Shown piece after piece: positions 54,200-62,621 of a stretch of 64,000 nt of DNA. The notes under the pieces were generated by a model, which searched no databases, was not told the origin of the DNA, and saw nothing but the letters and a program-made list of their open reading frames with translations. Location of the stretch: contig JANXNI010000032.1 in NCBI GenBank assembly GCA_025354165.1, forward strand, positions 124,001 through 188,000, given 5' to 3'. Each line of letters opens with the position of its first letter. Position 1 is the first letter of the stretch. The stretch comes from Burkholderiales bacterium (lineage in GTDB: Bacteria > Pseudomonadota > Gammaproteobacteria > Burkholderiales > Casimicrobiaceae). The translations under genes were made by a program, and so were the position numbers.

Positions 54200-55501
54200 A
54201 TGCCCGTCTGGTTCCGCCTCTTTTATTGTGTCCTGTGGTTTGCAGCATTGCCGTTCGCATTGATCAGACTGTGGCGGAAAGGCGCGCTCAATCTGGGCTA
54301 CCGTCAGCATTGGCGTGAACGACGCGCACTTGACCTTCCGAAATCGGCGCAGGGATCGTTCGATCTATGGATCCATGCGGTGTCGGTCGGTGAGGCGCGT
54401 GCGATGATGCCGCTTGTGGATTCTCTGCTCAGCGCATATCCGAGCATTCTGGTCACCTGCACGACACCCACAGGACGAGCCACCGCGCAGGAATTACTTA
54501 AAGGGCGAGCGACCGTCGCGTATTTACCGTTCGATGCGCCCTGGCTAATCTCGCGATTTCTGCGCGCAACGAAACCGAAGCTGGCGCTGTTGATTGAAAC
54601 CGAGTTGTGGCCCGGCGTCTGTGACGCGGCGAAGCGCACAGGCGTGTCGCTGTGGCTGGTGAATGCGCGACTTTCCCAGCGTTCGGCCAGGGGTTACGCG
54701 AAGGGCGGCGCGTTGACGCGTGCGATGTTGGCCTGTCTCTCGGGAATTGCCGCGCAATCGGAGGATCACGCCTCGCGCTTTCGCTCGTTAGGTGCGGCCA
54801 ATGTGCATGTCACCGGCAACATGAAGTTCGATATGACTTTGCCCGAAGATGTCGGCGAGTGTGTGGCCGCGCTTGCGACGCACCTTGCGGGCTCGTTGCC
54901 TCACGGCGCGCTCGCAAGTCCATTCTGGGTCGCAGGCTCAACGCGCGAGGGCGAAGAATTGCTGCTGCTCGAAGCGCTGCGCGATCATTCGCTGCGCCAG
55001 AAGGCCGTCGCCGTCATTGTGCCGCGTCACCCCGAGCGCTGGGATTCGACCGTTGAAGCGGCCCGCGCGCGCGGCTTTCGGGTGGCACGTCGTACCGATG
55101 CAAACATTGCCGCCGATACCGAGGTGATCGTCGGCGACAGCATGGGAGAAATGCTCGCTTACTGCGGCGTGGCAAGCGTTGTGGTGATGGGTGGCACGCT
55201 GTCGGGTACAGGTGGGCAAAATTTGATCGAACCTTGCGCGATGGGCGTTCCGGTCGTGCTCGGACCGTCGGTATTTAATTTTCAGCAAGCCGCCGATGAA
55301 GCCGTAGCCGCGGGCGCGGCGCTAAGTGTTCCGCACTCAGTCGCGGCGCTGGACGCGGTGATGGCGTGGCTGGACGATGAGCCGTCTCGCGCTGCGGCGG
55401 GCGTTTCAGCCAAAGCATTTGTTACCGCACATCGAGGCGCGACGGGACGCACGATACGTTTGCTCGGTGAGATTTCGTCGCCCGCTTCAACTGTGGGCTA
55501 G
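54200..55501 (+). CDS. waaA: 3-deoxy-D-manno-octulosonic acid transferase
   Basis: 433 residues. One N-terminal membrane helix, then the GT-B fold with DLWIHAVSVGEARA, the base region ETELWPG, and STREGEE and GGTLSGTGGQNLIEP of the CMP-Kdo side. It adds Kdo to lipid IVA on the inner membrane. Close to the rhamnose genes, so LPS core building is grouped here. Confidence 0.97.
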   Translation: MPVWFRLFYCVLWFAALPFALIRLWRKGALNLGYRQHWRERRALDLPKSAQGSFDLWIHAVSVGEARAMMPLVDSLLSAYPSILVTCTTPTGRATAQELLKGRATVAYLPFDAPWLISRFLRATKPKLALLIETELWPGVCDAAKRTGVSLWLVNARLSQRSARGYAKGGALTRAMLACLSGIAAQSEDHASRFRSLGAANVHVTGNMKFDMTLPEDVGECVAALATHLAGSLPHGALASPFWVAGSTREGEELLLLEALRDHSLRQKAVAVIVPRHPERWDSTVEAARARGFRVARRTDANIAADTEVIVGDSMGEMLAYCGVASVVVMGGTLSGTGGQNLIEPCAMGVPVVLGPSVFNFQQAADEAVAAGAALSVPHSVAALDAVMAWLDDEPSRAAAGVSAKAFVTAHRGATGRTIRLLGEISSPASTVG

Positions 55502-55724
55502 AAAGCGCTGACCGTGATGTTCAGCTCTTTTGTGTAAGGCGGCTAGATATGGGCTGCGTATCACTTCATCGAAATGTCGTCTATAGGGCGCCCATCCTTA
55601 TTGATTGGGTGTCGTCGAGCAAAGCTGAGCCTTGCCGAAAATACTGGCGGCGCGCAGTTCGAAGGCGGTGTTGGCGATACGCTTAGCATTGCTCGGTCAA
55701 CGAAAAGAGACGGCGGACGGAGGA

Positions 55725-56966
55725 ATGAGCGCAGGAAATTCGGGCAAACGATGGTTGCTGGCTTGGGAGATGGGCTCGGGCCTTGGTCATTGGGCGGGGT
55801 TGACGGCGATGGCTACACAGGCGCTCGCTCGGGGCATCGAGCCGATCATGGTGGTGCCTACGCTTGCGCCATCCGGGCTCCGTGCACCCGAGGGTGTCCG
55901 TCTGATCGCTTGTCCGCCGCTGGTCAACACGGGCACTGCAGCGGGTGGCACCAGTTCAATGACCGAGTTGCTCGCCAGCCACGGATTTGCCTCTGAGCGC
56001 ACGTTGTTGCCCATGCTGCGTATGTGGCGTGATCTCATCACGCTGTTGAAACCAGATGCAGTGATCGTTGATCACGCGCCTGGTGCGCTGGCAGTGGCGC
56101 CGGCGCTGGGCGTGCCGGTGGTGCAGCTAGGCACTGGTTTCGCCATTCCTCCGGCTGACAAAGCGAGGCTGCCGAGCTTTCGCACTTGGGAAAAGCCGGA
56201 TGGTCTGGCGTTGACGCGTGCCGAAATCAACGTGTCGCAGGCGCTCGCCGCCGTCAGTCGCGCGCTCGATTTGCCGCGACTACCGCAATCGGCTGCGGCC
56301 ATCTATCGCGCGCCCGCCGTGTTGCGCACGCTGCCCTGTCTCGATCACTATCCTGATCGGCCGGAAGGTGCGCTTTACTGCGGGCCGCTGGAGGTAATGT
56401 CGGACAATGCGGTGGCGACCGTGCCAGCGTGGCCGACGCCGACCCCGGGTGCTGTGCAACCTAAACGCGTGCTCGCCTATATCAAGGCGGACGACCCGCT
56501 GGCAGTGCCGATCATGCAGGCGCTTGCCGGTCGCCCGGATGTGTTCGTGCACGCCTACATCGCCAACGTGCGAAACATGAACAACCTCGCCAAAAATCTG
56601 GTGGTGCACGAAACGCCGTTGCCGCTGAAAGCCATGTTGTCGTCGGTCGATCTGCTTATTCATCACGGCGGTGCTGGTGCGACTTCGCAGGCATTGCTCG
56701 CAGGCGTGCCGCAGTTGTTGCTGCCGCAAATGGCCGAACAATTTCTCACTGGACGCCTTCTGGAAAACGTCCGTGCCGGGCAGCTTTTGTGGGGTCAGCA
56801 AACCATGGACGCAGTCGCACAGGCGCTGCAGCGCGCCTTGCACAACGACGCCATGCGCGATGGCGCGAGATCTGCCGCCTTGCTCAACGCCTCGTTTGCA
56901 GGCGCAAACGAAGCAAAAGCGTTGCAAATGATCAACACTTGTCTGCCGCTGGCGGCGAGCACCTGA
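55725..56966 (+). CDS. GT1-like (UDP-sugar/MGT type) glycosyltransferase
   Basis: 413 residues from an ATG at 55725 with GGAGG very close before it; the frame extends up to 55632. A GT-B enzyme: N-terminal EMGSGLGHWAGL, the C-terminal donor motif LLIHHGGAGATSQALLAGVPQ with the expected HHGG, and QMAEQFLTGRLL. Such enzymes glycosylate small or lipid acceptors, including rhamnosylation; the local rml genes would supply dTDP-rhamnose. The acceptor is unknown. Confidence 0.82.
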   Translation: MSAGNSGKRWLLAWEMGSGLGHWAGLTAMATQALARGIEPIMVVPTLAPSGLRAPEGVRLIACPPLVNTGTAAGGTSSMTELLASHGFASERTLLPMLRMWRDLITLLKPDAVIVDHAPGALAVAPALGVPVVQLGTGFAIPPADKARLPSFRTWEKPDGLALTRAEINVSQALAAVSRALDLPRLPQSAAAIYRAPAVLRTLPCLDHYPDRPEGALYCGPLEVMSDNAVATVPAWPTPTPGAVQPKRVLAYIKADDPLAVPIMQALAGRPDVFVHAYIANVRNMNNLAKNLVVHETPLPLKAMLSSVDLLIHHGGAGATSQALLAGVPQLLLPQMAEQFLTGRLLENVRAGQLLWGQQTMDAVAQALQRALHNDAMRDGARSAALLNASFAGANEAKALQMINTCLPLAAST

Positions 56967-57061
56967 CTGGTCGGTAAATGGTCGTTGTGTTCCGTGCCTA
57001 TGCACGCTACATTCTCTGCGATGACTCCTGTCAAGCCGAATGTGGCTTGGTCAATAGATGA

Positions 57062-58492
57062 ATGGGCAATGTAATGACCGTATCCGCGCAATTTCTCGAT
57101 GTTCCGACTGCGTCCAGCTTGCACTTTAATCAGCGCCCACTGATTCGCGCGCTGGCCGCCGCCTTGCTGGCCGCGCCGCTGATGGCGTCGGCAGCGACCA
57201 TTCAGGTGACCTCAAATGGCAACGGCATTGGGGCTGCTGGCGTCTGCACGCTGCGATCAGCCGGCTACGCACTCGATAGTGGTGCCGTCAACGCCGCCTG
57301 CACCACCGCTACTGGAGTGTTTGGCACTAACGACACAATCACCTTTGCCCCAGCCGTCACGCTAATCAACTTTGATTCGTACGGCGGCGGCATTTATGTC
57401 GGGAACAAGGCAAGGACGATTCAGGGTACGGGGTTTGGCGGTGTGACGTTGCAGCGCACTGCTGCTGCTGCGACCAATTTCTCGGTCATTCAATTTACGA
57501 GCCAAGGCAGTGGCTCCCTGCTGACGCTCGACGGCCTGACCATCGAAGGTGGCAATTCGACCGGCGACGGCGGAGGCGTCAAGGCGCTCAACTACGGCGG
57601 CAACATCACCATCAACAACAGCATCATCCGTAACAACGTGTCGGCGGGTTTAGGCGGTGGGGTATACGCAAACTACGGCGGAAGCATTACGATCAGCAAT
57701 TCGTCCGTCACCGGCAACTCGGCGACCGGCGGTGGCGGGGGCGTATTCGCTCAAGGAAGTTTTAATATTTCCGGAAGCACTTTTTCCGCTAACAGCACCG
57801 CTAACGGTGGCGGTGGTGCTTATTTGTCGGCGTGGTACGGTGATGGCTTGATATCCAACACAACAGTGAGTGGCAACACTTCAACCACAGCAGGGCCGAA
57901 CGGAGCGCCGGGGCTGCTGGTGTTTGCGACTAGCAACGGCGGGGCGCGTACCGTGCAGATTCGCAATTCGACCATCGTGTCCAATACGGGTGGTGCTTAT
58001 GGCGGTGCAATACTTCGATGTACCGGCGGCAGCATCATACTTAACAGCACGATCGCCTTCGGCAACGGGGCTGCCATAGACGTACAGCCCTGGGCCTGTA
58101 CCGCAACGACCATGACCGGCAGCAACAACCTCGTCGGTGCGTTCGGGTCATTTGGGACTCAAGGTCTCACCGGCACGCTCAGCAGCAACCCGCTACTGGG
58201 TTCGCTCGCCAATAACGGCGGCAACACGCTGACGCACGCGTTGCTCGTGGGCAGCCCGGCAATCAATGCCGGGTCAAACCCCGGCGCGTTGGCCACTGAC
58301 CAGCGTGGCGGGGGCTTTCCTCGTGTGTCGGGCGCGGCCGCCGACATCGGCGCCTTTGAAGTTGCCGCAGCGCCAGTCGTGGTTATCCCGCCTGCAACGC
58401 CTGTACCAGTCGGCGGTCTGGGCGCGTTGCTCGGCAGCATGCTGGGTCTGCTGGCGACGGGCTTTGCGTCGATTCGGCGCCGACGGTTGTAG
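57062..58492 (+). CDS. Surface right-handed beta-helix protein with CTERM-like sorting tail
   Basis: 476 residues. A signal segment ends near MASAATI. The N-terminal CTLRSA start is followed by many short Asn/Gly/Ser-rich repeats (GNITINNSIIRNN, ITISNSSVTGNSATGGG) that form a parallel beta-helix, then the choice-of-anchor-Q-like end AADIGAFEV. The last 30 residues have a Pro-Val-Gly segment, a hydrophobic helix and RRRR, as in IPTL- or PEP-CTERM sorting tails. It is probably cut by an exosortase-like enzyme and held at the surface. No exosortase is in the window. Confidence 0.83.
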   Translation: MGNVMTVSAQFLDVPTASSLHFNQRPLIRALAAALLAAPLMASAATIQVTSNGNGIGAAGVCTLRSAGYALDSGAVNAACTTATGVFGTNDTITFAPAVTLINFDSYGGGIYVGNKARTIQGTGFGGVTLQRTAAAATNFSVIQFTSQGSGSLLTLDGLTIEGGNSTGDGGGVKALNYGGNITINNSIIRNNVSAGLGGGVYANYGGSITISNSSVTGNSATGGGGGVFAQGSFNISGSTFSANSTANGGGGAYLSAWYGDGLISNTTVSGNTSTTAGPNGAPGLLVFATSNGGARTVQIRNSTIVSNTGGAYGGAILRCTGGSIILNSTIAFGNGAAIDVQPWACTATTMTGSNNLVGAFGSFGTQGLTGTLSSNPLLGSLANNGGNTLTHALLVGSPAINAGSNPGALATDQRGGGFPRVSGAAADIGAFEVAAAPVVVIPPATPVPVGGLGALLGSMLGLLATGFASIRRRRL

Positions 58493-58510
58493 ATCGCTTG
58501 CTGTAGTTTG

Positions 58511-58536
58511 AAAAAGCCGGACGCGTCCGGCTTTTT
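58511..58536. terminator. Bidirectional intrinsic terminator
   Basis: A perfect palindrome with arms AAAAAGCCGGACG and CGTCCGGCTTTTT. It separates the plus-strand beta-helix gene from the minus-strand glycosyltransferase, ending both. Confidence 0.9.
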
Positions 58537-58559
58537 CATTGCGCGACTTCGCAGGGGCG

Positions 58560-59615
58560 CTAGGTGCGCAAGAAATCCTGCCAGTCGGCAACCATGCCGC
58601 GAATCGCATGATCGGCGCAATAACGTTCACCTTCTGCGCGTGCGGCATCCGTCTGCGCGAGCCACTGCGCGTCGCCCCATTCGCGGGTTTTCGCAATAAA
58701 GGCGACGACTTCGTCATAGTTTTCGTACGTCGAGCCCGCGTTGCCGATCATCGCGGCCAGTCGCGGCTGGTTGCGCACAATCGTGTAGCAGCCTGCAGCC
58801 AGCGATTGACCAATCGACACCGGCATCGCGGCGGTTTTGTTCTCCGGGAAAGTATGCAGATAAATTCCCGCCCGGGCGTACCACTCGGACATCTCGCCAG
58901 GCGACACATTCCACAGCACCTGGAGGTTCGGCACAGGTGGCGAGTTGGCGTTGAACACCGAGTCAATGGTGTCCTGCGCGCCGATGTGGCGATTTTCTGC
59001 AAGGCAGATCACGAAGTTGAAATCTGGCAGTCGCCGCGCGACCTCGACGAACGCATGTTGATCGCGCGGCGACAGGCTCGCGGCACGCAACACCAGACGA
59101 CGGTCACGCACAACGTGTGGCAGCGGGACGGGACGCTCAATCACCACGGGCATCGGCGTACATTTTTCATGCGTGAAATCAAAACGCACATCATCCATCG
59201 GATAGGTATACACGCGGCGCACCGCAGGATGCGCGCAGTACATTTGCAGGCGCTCGCGCGAGGTGTCCGTGTGTACGCGCACGGTTACCGGCATACCCAT
59301 TTCCTGCGCGGAATCGAGAATGTCTTCGCCCCACAGCATCCAGTGAAAGTGCATGACGTGCGGTTTGAACTGGGCAACGATGGGTGCAATGGGCACGCCA
59401 ACAAAGCTGCGCACGCCGGGCGGCGTGGGGCCAGGCGCCGGCGCGGGGACATGCGACCAGGCAACTACCTCAGCACCAAGCGCACAGAGCTGGCGAATCT
59501 CGGCATCGATGTAGCTCTCGGCAATATGCGGGTAGTTGAACGAGAGGTCGAGTACGCGAAGGCGCTCGCCCGTCTTTGGATGTGTCGCCGTTTGCATCGT
59601 GGCGCCGGGGATCAT
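58560..59615 (-). CDS. GT4-like glycosyltransferase
   Basis: 351 residues. A GT-B-like layout: N-terminal LDLSFNYPHIAESYI, VMHFHWMLWGEDI, and a C-terminal region GIYLHTFPENKTAAMPVSIG with SLAAGCYTIV. This is the group 1 (GT4) donor site pattern, with the E-x7-E motif degenerate. Cytoplasmic, probably in surface glycan synthesis. Its ATG overlaps the stop of a decayed hydrolase gene as ATGA. Confidence 0.8.
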   Translation of the reverse strand: MIPGATMQTATHPKTGERLRVLDLSFNYPHIAESYIDAEIRQLCALGAEVVAWSHVPAPAPGPTPPGVRSFVGVPIAPIVAQFKPHVMHFHWMLWGEDILDSAQEMGMPVTVRVHTDTSRERLQMYCAHPAVRRVYTYPMDDVRFDFTHEKCTPMPVVIERPVPLPHVVRDRRLVLRAASLSPRDQHAFVEVARRLPDFNFVICLAENRHIGAQDTIDSVFNANSPPVPNLQVLWNVSPGEMSEWYARAGIYLHTFPENKTAAMPVSIGQSLAAGCYTIVRNQPRLAAMIGNAGSTYENYDEVVAFIAKTREWGDAQWLAQTDAARAEGERYCADHAIRGMVADWQDFLRT

Positions 59616-59890
59616 GTGGCGCTGCGAAATTCGCGAATCACAGCATTGACCCCAAAGGCATTTTCACGCGCCAGCCAGTGTCCCGCCCCGTCAACTCGAT
59701 GCAGGCGCAGATCGATGGCCACACAGCGATAGCCACGCGAAAACGTCGGCAACTCTGCCCGGCACGCGTACCAGAACTCCGGAAAGGCGCGGATGAAGAG
59801 CCGCGTCGGTGCGTTTTCTTCTGGCCCGCACACCCTAGCGTGCAGCCGGATGTCAGGAGCGGTGTCAAAGTAGCGGGTTTTGAGGGCAGT
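59612..59890 (-). pseudogene. Alpha/beta-hydrolase remnant
   Basis: In frame from about 59890: LKTRYFDTAPDIRLHARV, then RLFIRAFPEFWYACRAELP, YRCVAIDLR and straight into VDGAGHWLARENAFGVNAVI, ending at 59612. Epoxide-hydrolase-like proteins normally have HGFPEFW at the oxyanion loop and about 200 residues, including the nucleophile Asp or Ser, between the DLR and GAGHW segments. Here the HG is changed to RA and the middle is missing. No proper start codon precedes. It is a relic. Confidence 0.75.
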
Positions 59891-60269
59891 GTTGAGTCCA
59901 TTCGCGCAATGTAGCGCACCTTCCTTTGAGTCCTGACAATGCGCATATCAATCGCTCAAATTCCATTTATCCTTGCCGCGAGGGAGGAAATCTGGACGGC
60001 AACGGTGTCCTCCGTTGATATTTATGGTTTGACTCGAGCCCGACGTTTCTTCTCCGGATTCAGGCGCGATTATGTCAACTTCTTTCTATCGACACTGAAG
60101 CCAAACGCCAATTACGGCTGCATTCCCGCACCTTAAACCGTTTCAAATTGAAGCGCGAAATCGAAGATCCTCTTGCCCGAATCGTTAACAACGCACGGTT
60201 AGCTGACTTATGAGTCAACGATAGACCCTTCGGTACGATTAGTTTTGAGTCAACACGTTTCGTCAAAAA
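59891..60269. other. Intergenic stretch without a credible gene
   Basis: About 380 nt between the hydrolase relic and trmL. A 65-codon frame at 59939-60136 has no ribosome site, no domain and a random-looking composition. GTTAGCTGACTTATGAGTCAAC-like segments (about 60200-60225) and GAGTCAAC again at about 60247 are short and not clearly functional. I see no RNA gene. Confidence 0.6.
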
Positions 60270-60737
60270 CTACTTCCCAGACCCAGCAAATCCCAACTGC
60301 CGCCAGGCCTCGTAAACCGTCACCGCGACTGAATTCGACAGATTCAAACTTCGAATCGCTGGGCGCATCGGAAGGCGCAGCTGACGATCCGCAGGAAAGT
60401 CTGCGAGCACGGCTGCCGACAAGCCCTTTGTCTCCGAACCAAAGACAAAAACATCGCCGGATTGCAGCGCCGTTTCGTGCGGCGATTTCGTGCCGCAAGT
60501 TTCAATCGCAAACATGCGGTGACCCGCTAGTGCGGTCTTGCACGCCGCCCAATCCTCATGCACCTGCATCGTGGCGTACTCGTGATAATCAAGCCCGGCG
60601 CGGCGCATCCGTGCATCGTCGAGCGGAAAACCCAGCGGCTTGACCAGATGCAACATTGCGCCGGTGTTGGCACACAAGCGGATGACGTTACCGGTATTCG
60701 GTGGGATTTCTGGCTCGACCAGAACGACGTGAATCAT
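60270..60737 (-). CDS. trmL: tRNA (cytidine(34)-2'-O)-methyltransferase
   Basis: 155 residues from the ATG at 60737, 10 nt after the comF stop; a TTG at 60767 would overlap it. SPOUT enzyme: [46 protein letters not shown] and the knot end [20 protein letters not shown]. It methylates the wobble base of tRNA-Leu species. Confidence 0.97.
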   Translation of the reverse strand: MIHVVLVEPEIPPNTGNVIRLCANTGAMLHLVKPLGFPLDDARMRRAGLDYHEYATMQVHEDWAACKTALAGHRMFAIETCGTKSPHETALQSGDVFVFGSETKGLSAAVLADFPADRQLRLPMRPAIRSLNLSNSVAVTVYEAWRQLGFAGSGK

Positions 60738-60747
60738 GCGGCGCAGC

Positions 60748-61494
60748 TCATGTGATCGCGTGTCCAAATTTCACGACGCGATCACGTCGGCGGATCGGCT
60801 GCACGCGCGCCAGCACATAGGCGTCGACGCAGCTCGCTCCGGCGTCGTAGACGGCCCGCGCCAGCTCATTTAACGTGGAACCCGTGGTCAGCACGTCGTC
60901 AACGAGCACGACCGATTCGCCCGCGAACGAGCGCGTTGCAGCAAACGCGTGGCGAACGTTACGGCGACGTTCGACCCAGTTCAATCGCTGCTGAATATCG
61001 GTCTCGCGAATGCGGATCACGGCATCTGCGTCAACGCGCAATGCAAACCGTTTCGCCACTTCATTAGCAATCAATTGCGCCTGGTTGTAGCCGCGCGATT
61101 GCAGGCGCAGCTCGGCGAGCGGCACAGGGATCAAGGTCGCAGAAGCGTCGTAGGGCCAGTCGCCACGCTGGGCAGCAACCCATCGAAAGATAGGGAATGC
61201 ATGATGATATTTTGCGGAGGTGATGGCGGCGGTGATCGGGAATTCGTATTGCCACTCGGCGACCAGATGTGTCCAGACGGGCGGCTTTTTGAGGCATCGG
61301 CCGCAGACTTCGCCATTCGCAGCAGGAAGCTGGCAGCGCGGACAGATTTCGCGGCCCGGTCGAGGCAGCGTTGCGGCGCACGGCTCGCAAACAGTCTCCC
61401 GCTCGCTATCCCCACAGAAAAAACACGTCTGCGGTAACGAACGTTCGCGTACATGAGCCAGCGCGGCCAAGCCATCAGCGTAAAGCGTACGCAA
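60748..61494 (-). CDS. comF: ComF family phosphoribosyltransferase-like protein
   Basis: 248 residues if a TTG at 61494 is used; no ATG fits, and longer frames run into bioC. The N-terminal zinc region has CFFCG, CEPC, CPRCQLP and CGRC. The PRT motif is [18 protein letters not shown]. ComF helps DNA uptake in competent bacteria, and comM is also in this window. The exact start is uncertain. Confidence 0.85.
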   Translation of the reverse strand: MRTLYADGLAALAHVRERSLPQTCFFCGDSERETVCEPCAATLPRPGREICPRCQLPAANGEVCGRCLKKPPVWTHLVAEWQYEFPITAAITSAKYHHAFPIFRWVAAQRGDWPYDASATLIPVPLAELRLQSRGYNQAQLIANEVAKRFALRVDADAVIRIRETDIQQRLNWVERRRNVRHAFAATRSFAGESVVLVDDVLTTGSTLNELARAVYDAGASCVDAYVLARVQPIRRRDRVVKFGHAIT

Positions 61495-61565
61495 TAAAAT
61501 TGGGGAACCTGTCTTTGATCGAATGCTGTGCCAATTTTCCCACGTAGTGTGATTGAGCGTTTGTT

Positions 61566-62489
61566 GTGAGTGCGCCCGCGCCGATTGACGTCGCCCTGTT
61601 GCGGAAGCGATTTGACCGCGCTGCGGCGACCTACGCCGACGCGGCGGTCGTGCAGCGCGAAGTCGGCTATCGCCTGCTAGAGCGATTTGATGTGATGCGG
61701 ATTGCACCGTCGGTCGTGCTTGATGTTGGCTGCGGGCCGGGGACGCACACGAAGGCGCTCGCAGAACGTTTCCGCGACGCGACCGTCATCGCGATCGATC
61801 AGTCACCGGCGATGGTGGCGCGCGCTGTGCCTCCAGTTCCGAAAAAGGGCTGGCTCGCGCGGCTTACGACCCGCAGTAGCGACGCTGGGAAAGGCGAAAC
61901 ACGTGGACTGATGGCCGACATGAACGCGCTGCCGTTGCCACGCGAGCATGCCGATGTGCTGTGGAGCAATTTCGCGTTGCAGTGGGCGAACGATTTACCC
62001 GCGCTGTTTGCCGAATGGAACCGCGTGCTCAAAGTGGGCGGCGTGATGATGTTCACCGCGCCGGGGCCGGACACTTTGATCGAGTTGCGACGAGCGATTT
62101 CGCGCGATGAAATAGACGCCGACAAGCATGTACAGCGCTTCACCGATCTGCACGACATTGGCGACATGCTCGTTCACGCGGGGTTCGCCGATCCGGTGAT
62201 GGACATGGAGGTGATCACGCTGGAATACGCAACGACCGACGCGCTGTGGCGTGACCTCAAGGCGCAAGGTGCGAACAATGCGATGGAGAGGCGTGCACGA
62301 GGTCTGATGACGCGGCGCAAGCTTCGCTCAATCGAAGCGGCGTTAGACGCCAGTCGCCGCGACAGCGGCCCGATTCGCATGAGCGTCGAAGTGATTTACG
62401 GTCACGCTTGGAAAGTGGCGCCAAAGAAGACGGCGGAGGGACATGGCATTGTGCGCATCGAATCCATAGGGCGCGGATCGAGGAGTTAG
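61566..62489 (+). CDS. bioC: Malonyl-ACP O-methyltransferase
   Basis: 307 residues, GTG start. Class I SAM methyltransferase: VLDVGCGPGTHTKAL, the NALPLPREHADVLWSNFALQW stretch and FTAPGPDTLIELRRA. The N-terminal RKRFDRAAATYADAA is the BioC mark. It methylates malonyl-ACP to disguise the pimeloyl precursor of biotin. A 30-residue basic insert (about 92-118) breaks the fold less commonly seen. Divergent from comF. Confidence 0.92.
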   Translation: MSAPAPIDVALLRKRFDRAAATYADAAVVQREVGYRLLERFDVMRIAPSVVLDVGCGPGTHTKALAERFRDATVIAIDQSPAMVARAVPPVPKKGWLARLTTRSSDAGKGETRGLMADMNALPLPREHADVLWSNFALQWANDLPALFAEWNRVLKVGGVMMFTAPGPDTLIELRRAISRDEIDADKHVQRFTDLHDIGDMLVHAGFADPVMDMEVITLEYATTDALWRDLKAQGANNAMERRARGLMTRRKLRSIEAALDASRRDSGPIRMSVEVIYGHAWKVAPKKTAEGHGIVRIESIGRGSRS

Positions 62490-62510
62490 TTCTCCGGAAG
62501 TGGCGATCTA

Positions 62511-62621
62511 CCTCTCTCCTCCCGCGGCAGAGGGTTGCAGTGAGGGGTGCTGGATTGGAGAACAGACGGCTTTGCCAAGTCACCGAACCCCTCACCTTAG
62601 CCCTCTCCCGCAAAGGGAGAG
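62511..62621. repeat. REP-like inverted repeat
   Basis: Left part CCTCTCTCCTCCCG...AGAGGG..AGTGAGGGGT and right part ACCCCTCACCTTAGCCCTCTCCC...GGGAGAG are imperfect inverted copies about 35 nt long. This is a widespread extragenic element of proteobacteria. Its right arm covers the last codons and stop of the following minus-strand gene. Confidence 0.75.

Noticed and set aside
53247-54263. 338-codon frame opposite rmlB
   Set aside because: Antisense to intact rmlB with no recognisable domain or ribosome site.
55502-55724. Possible third copy of the dispersed repeat near 55545
   Set aside because: Only GAAATG-CGTCT-like similarity; too short and not aligned with the core.
58539-59732. 397-codon plus-strand frame opposite the glycosyltransferase
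   Set aside because: It crosses both the glycosyltransferase and the hydrolase relic in antisense and starts just after a terminator; composition is not protein-like.
59939-60136. 65-codon plus-strand frame
   Set aside because: No ribosome site, no homology recognised, and it lies in a gap next to a decayed gene.
61495-61707. Longer comF start inside bioC
   Set aside because: The extra 70 residues are Arg/Ser/Gln-rich, antisense to the conserved BioC N-terminus, and not part of the ComF family.
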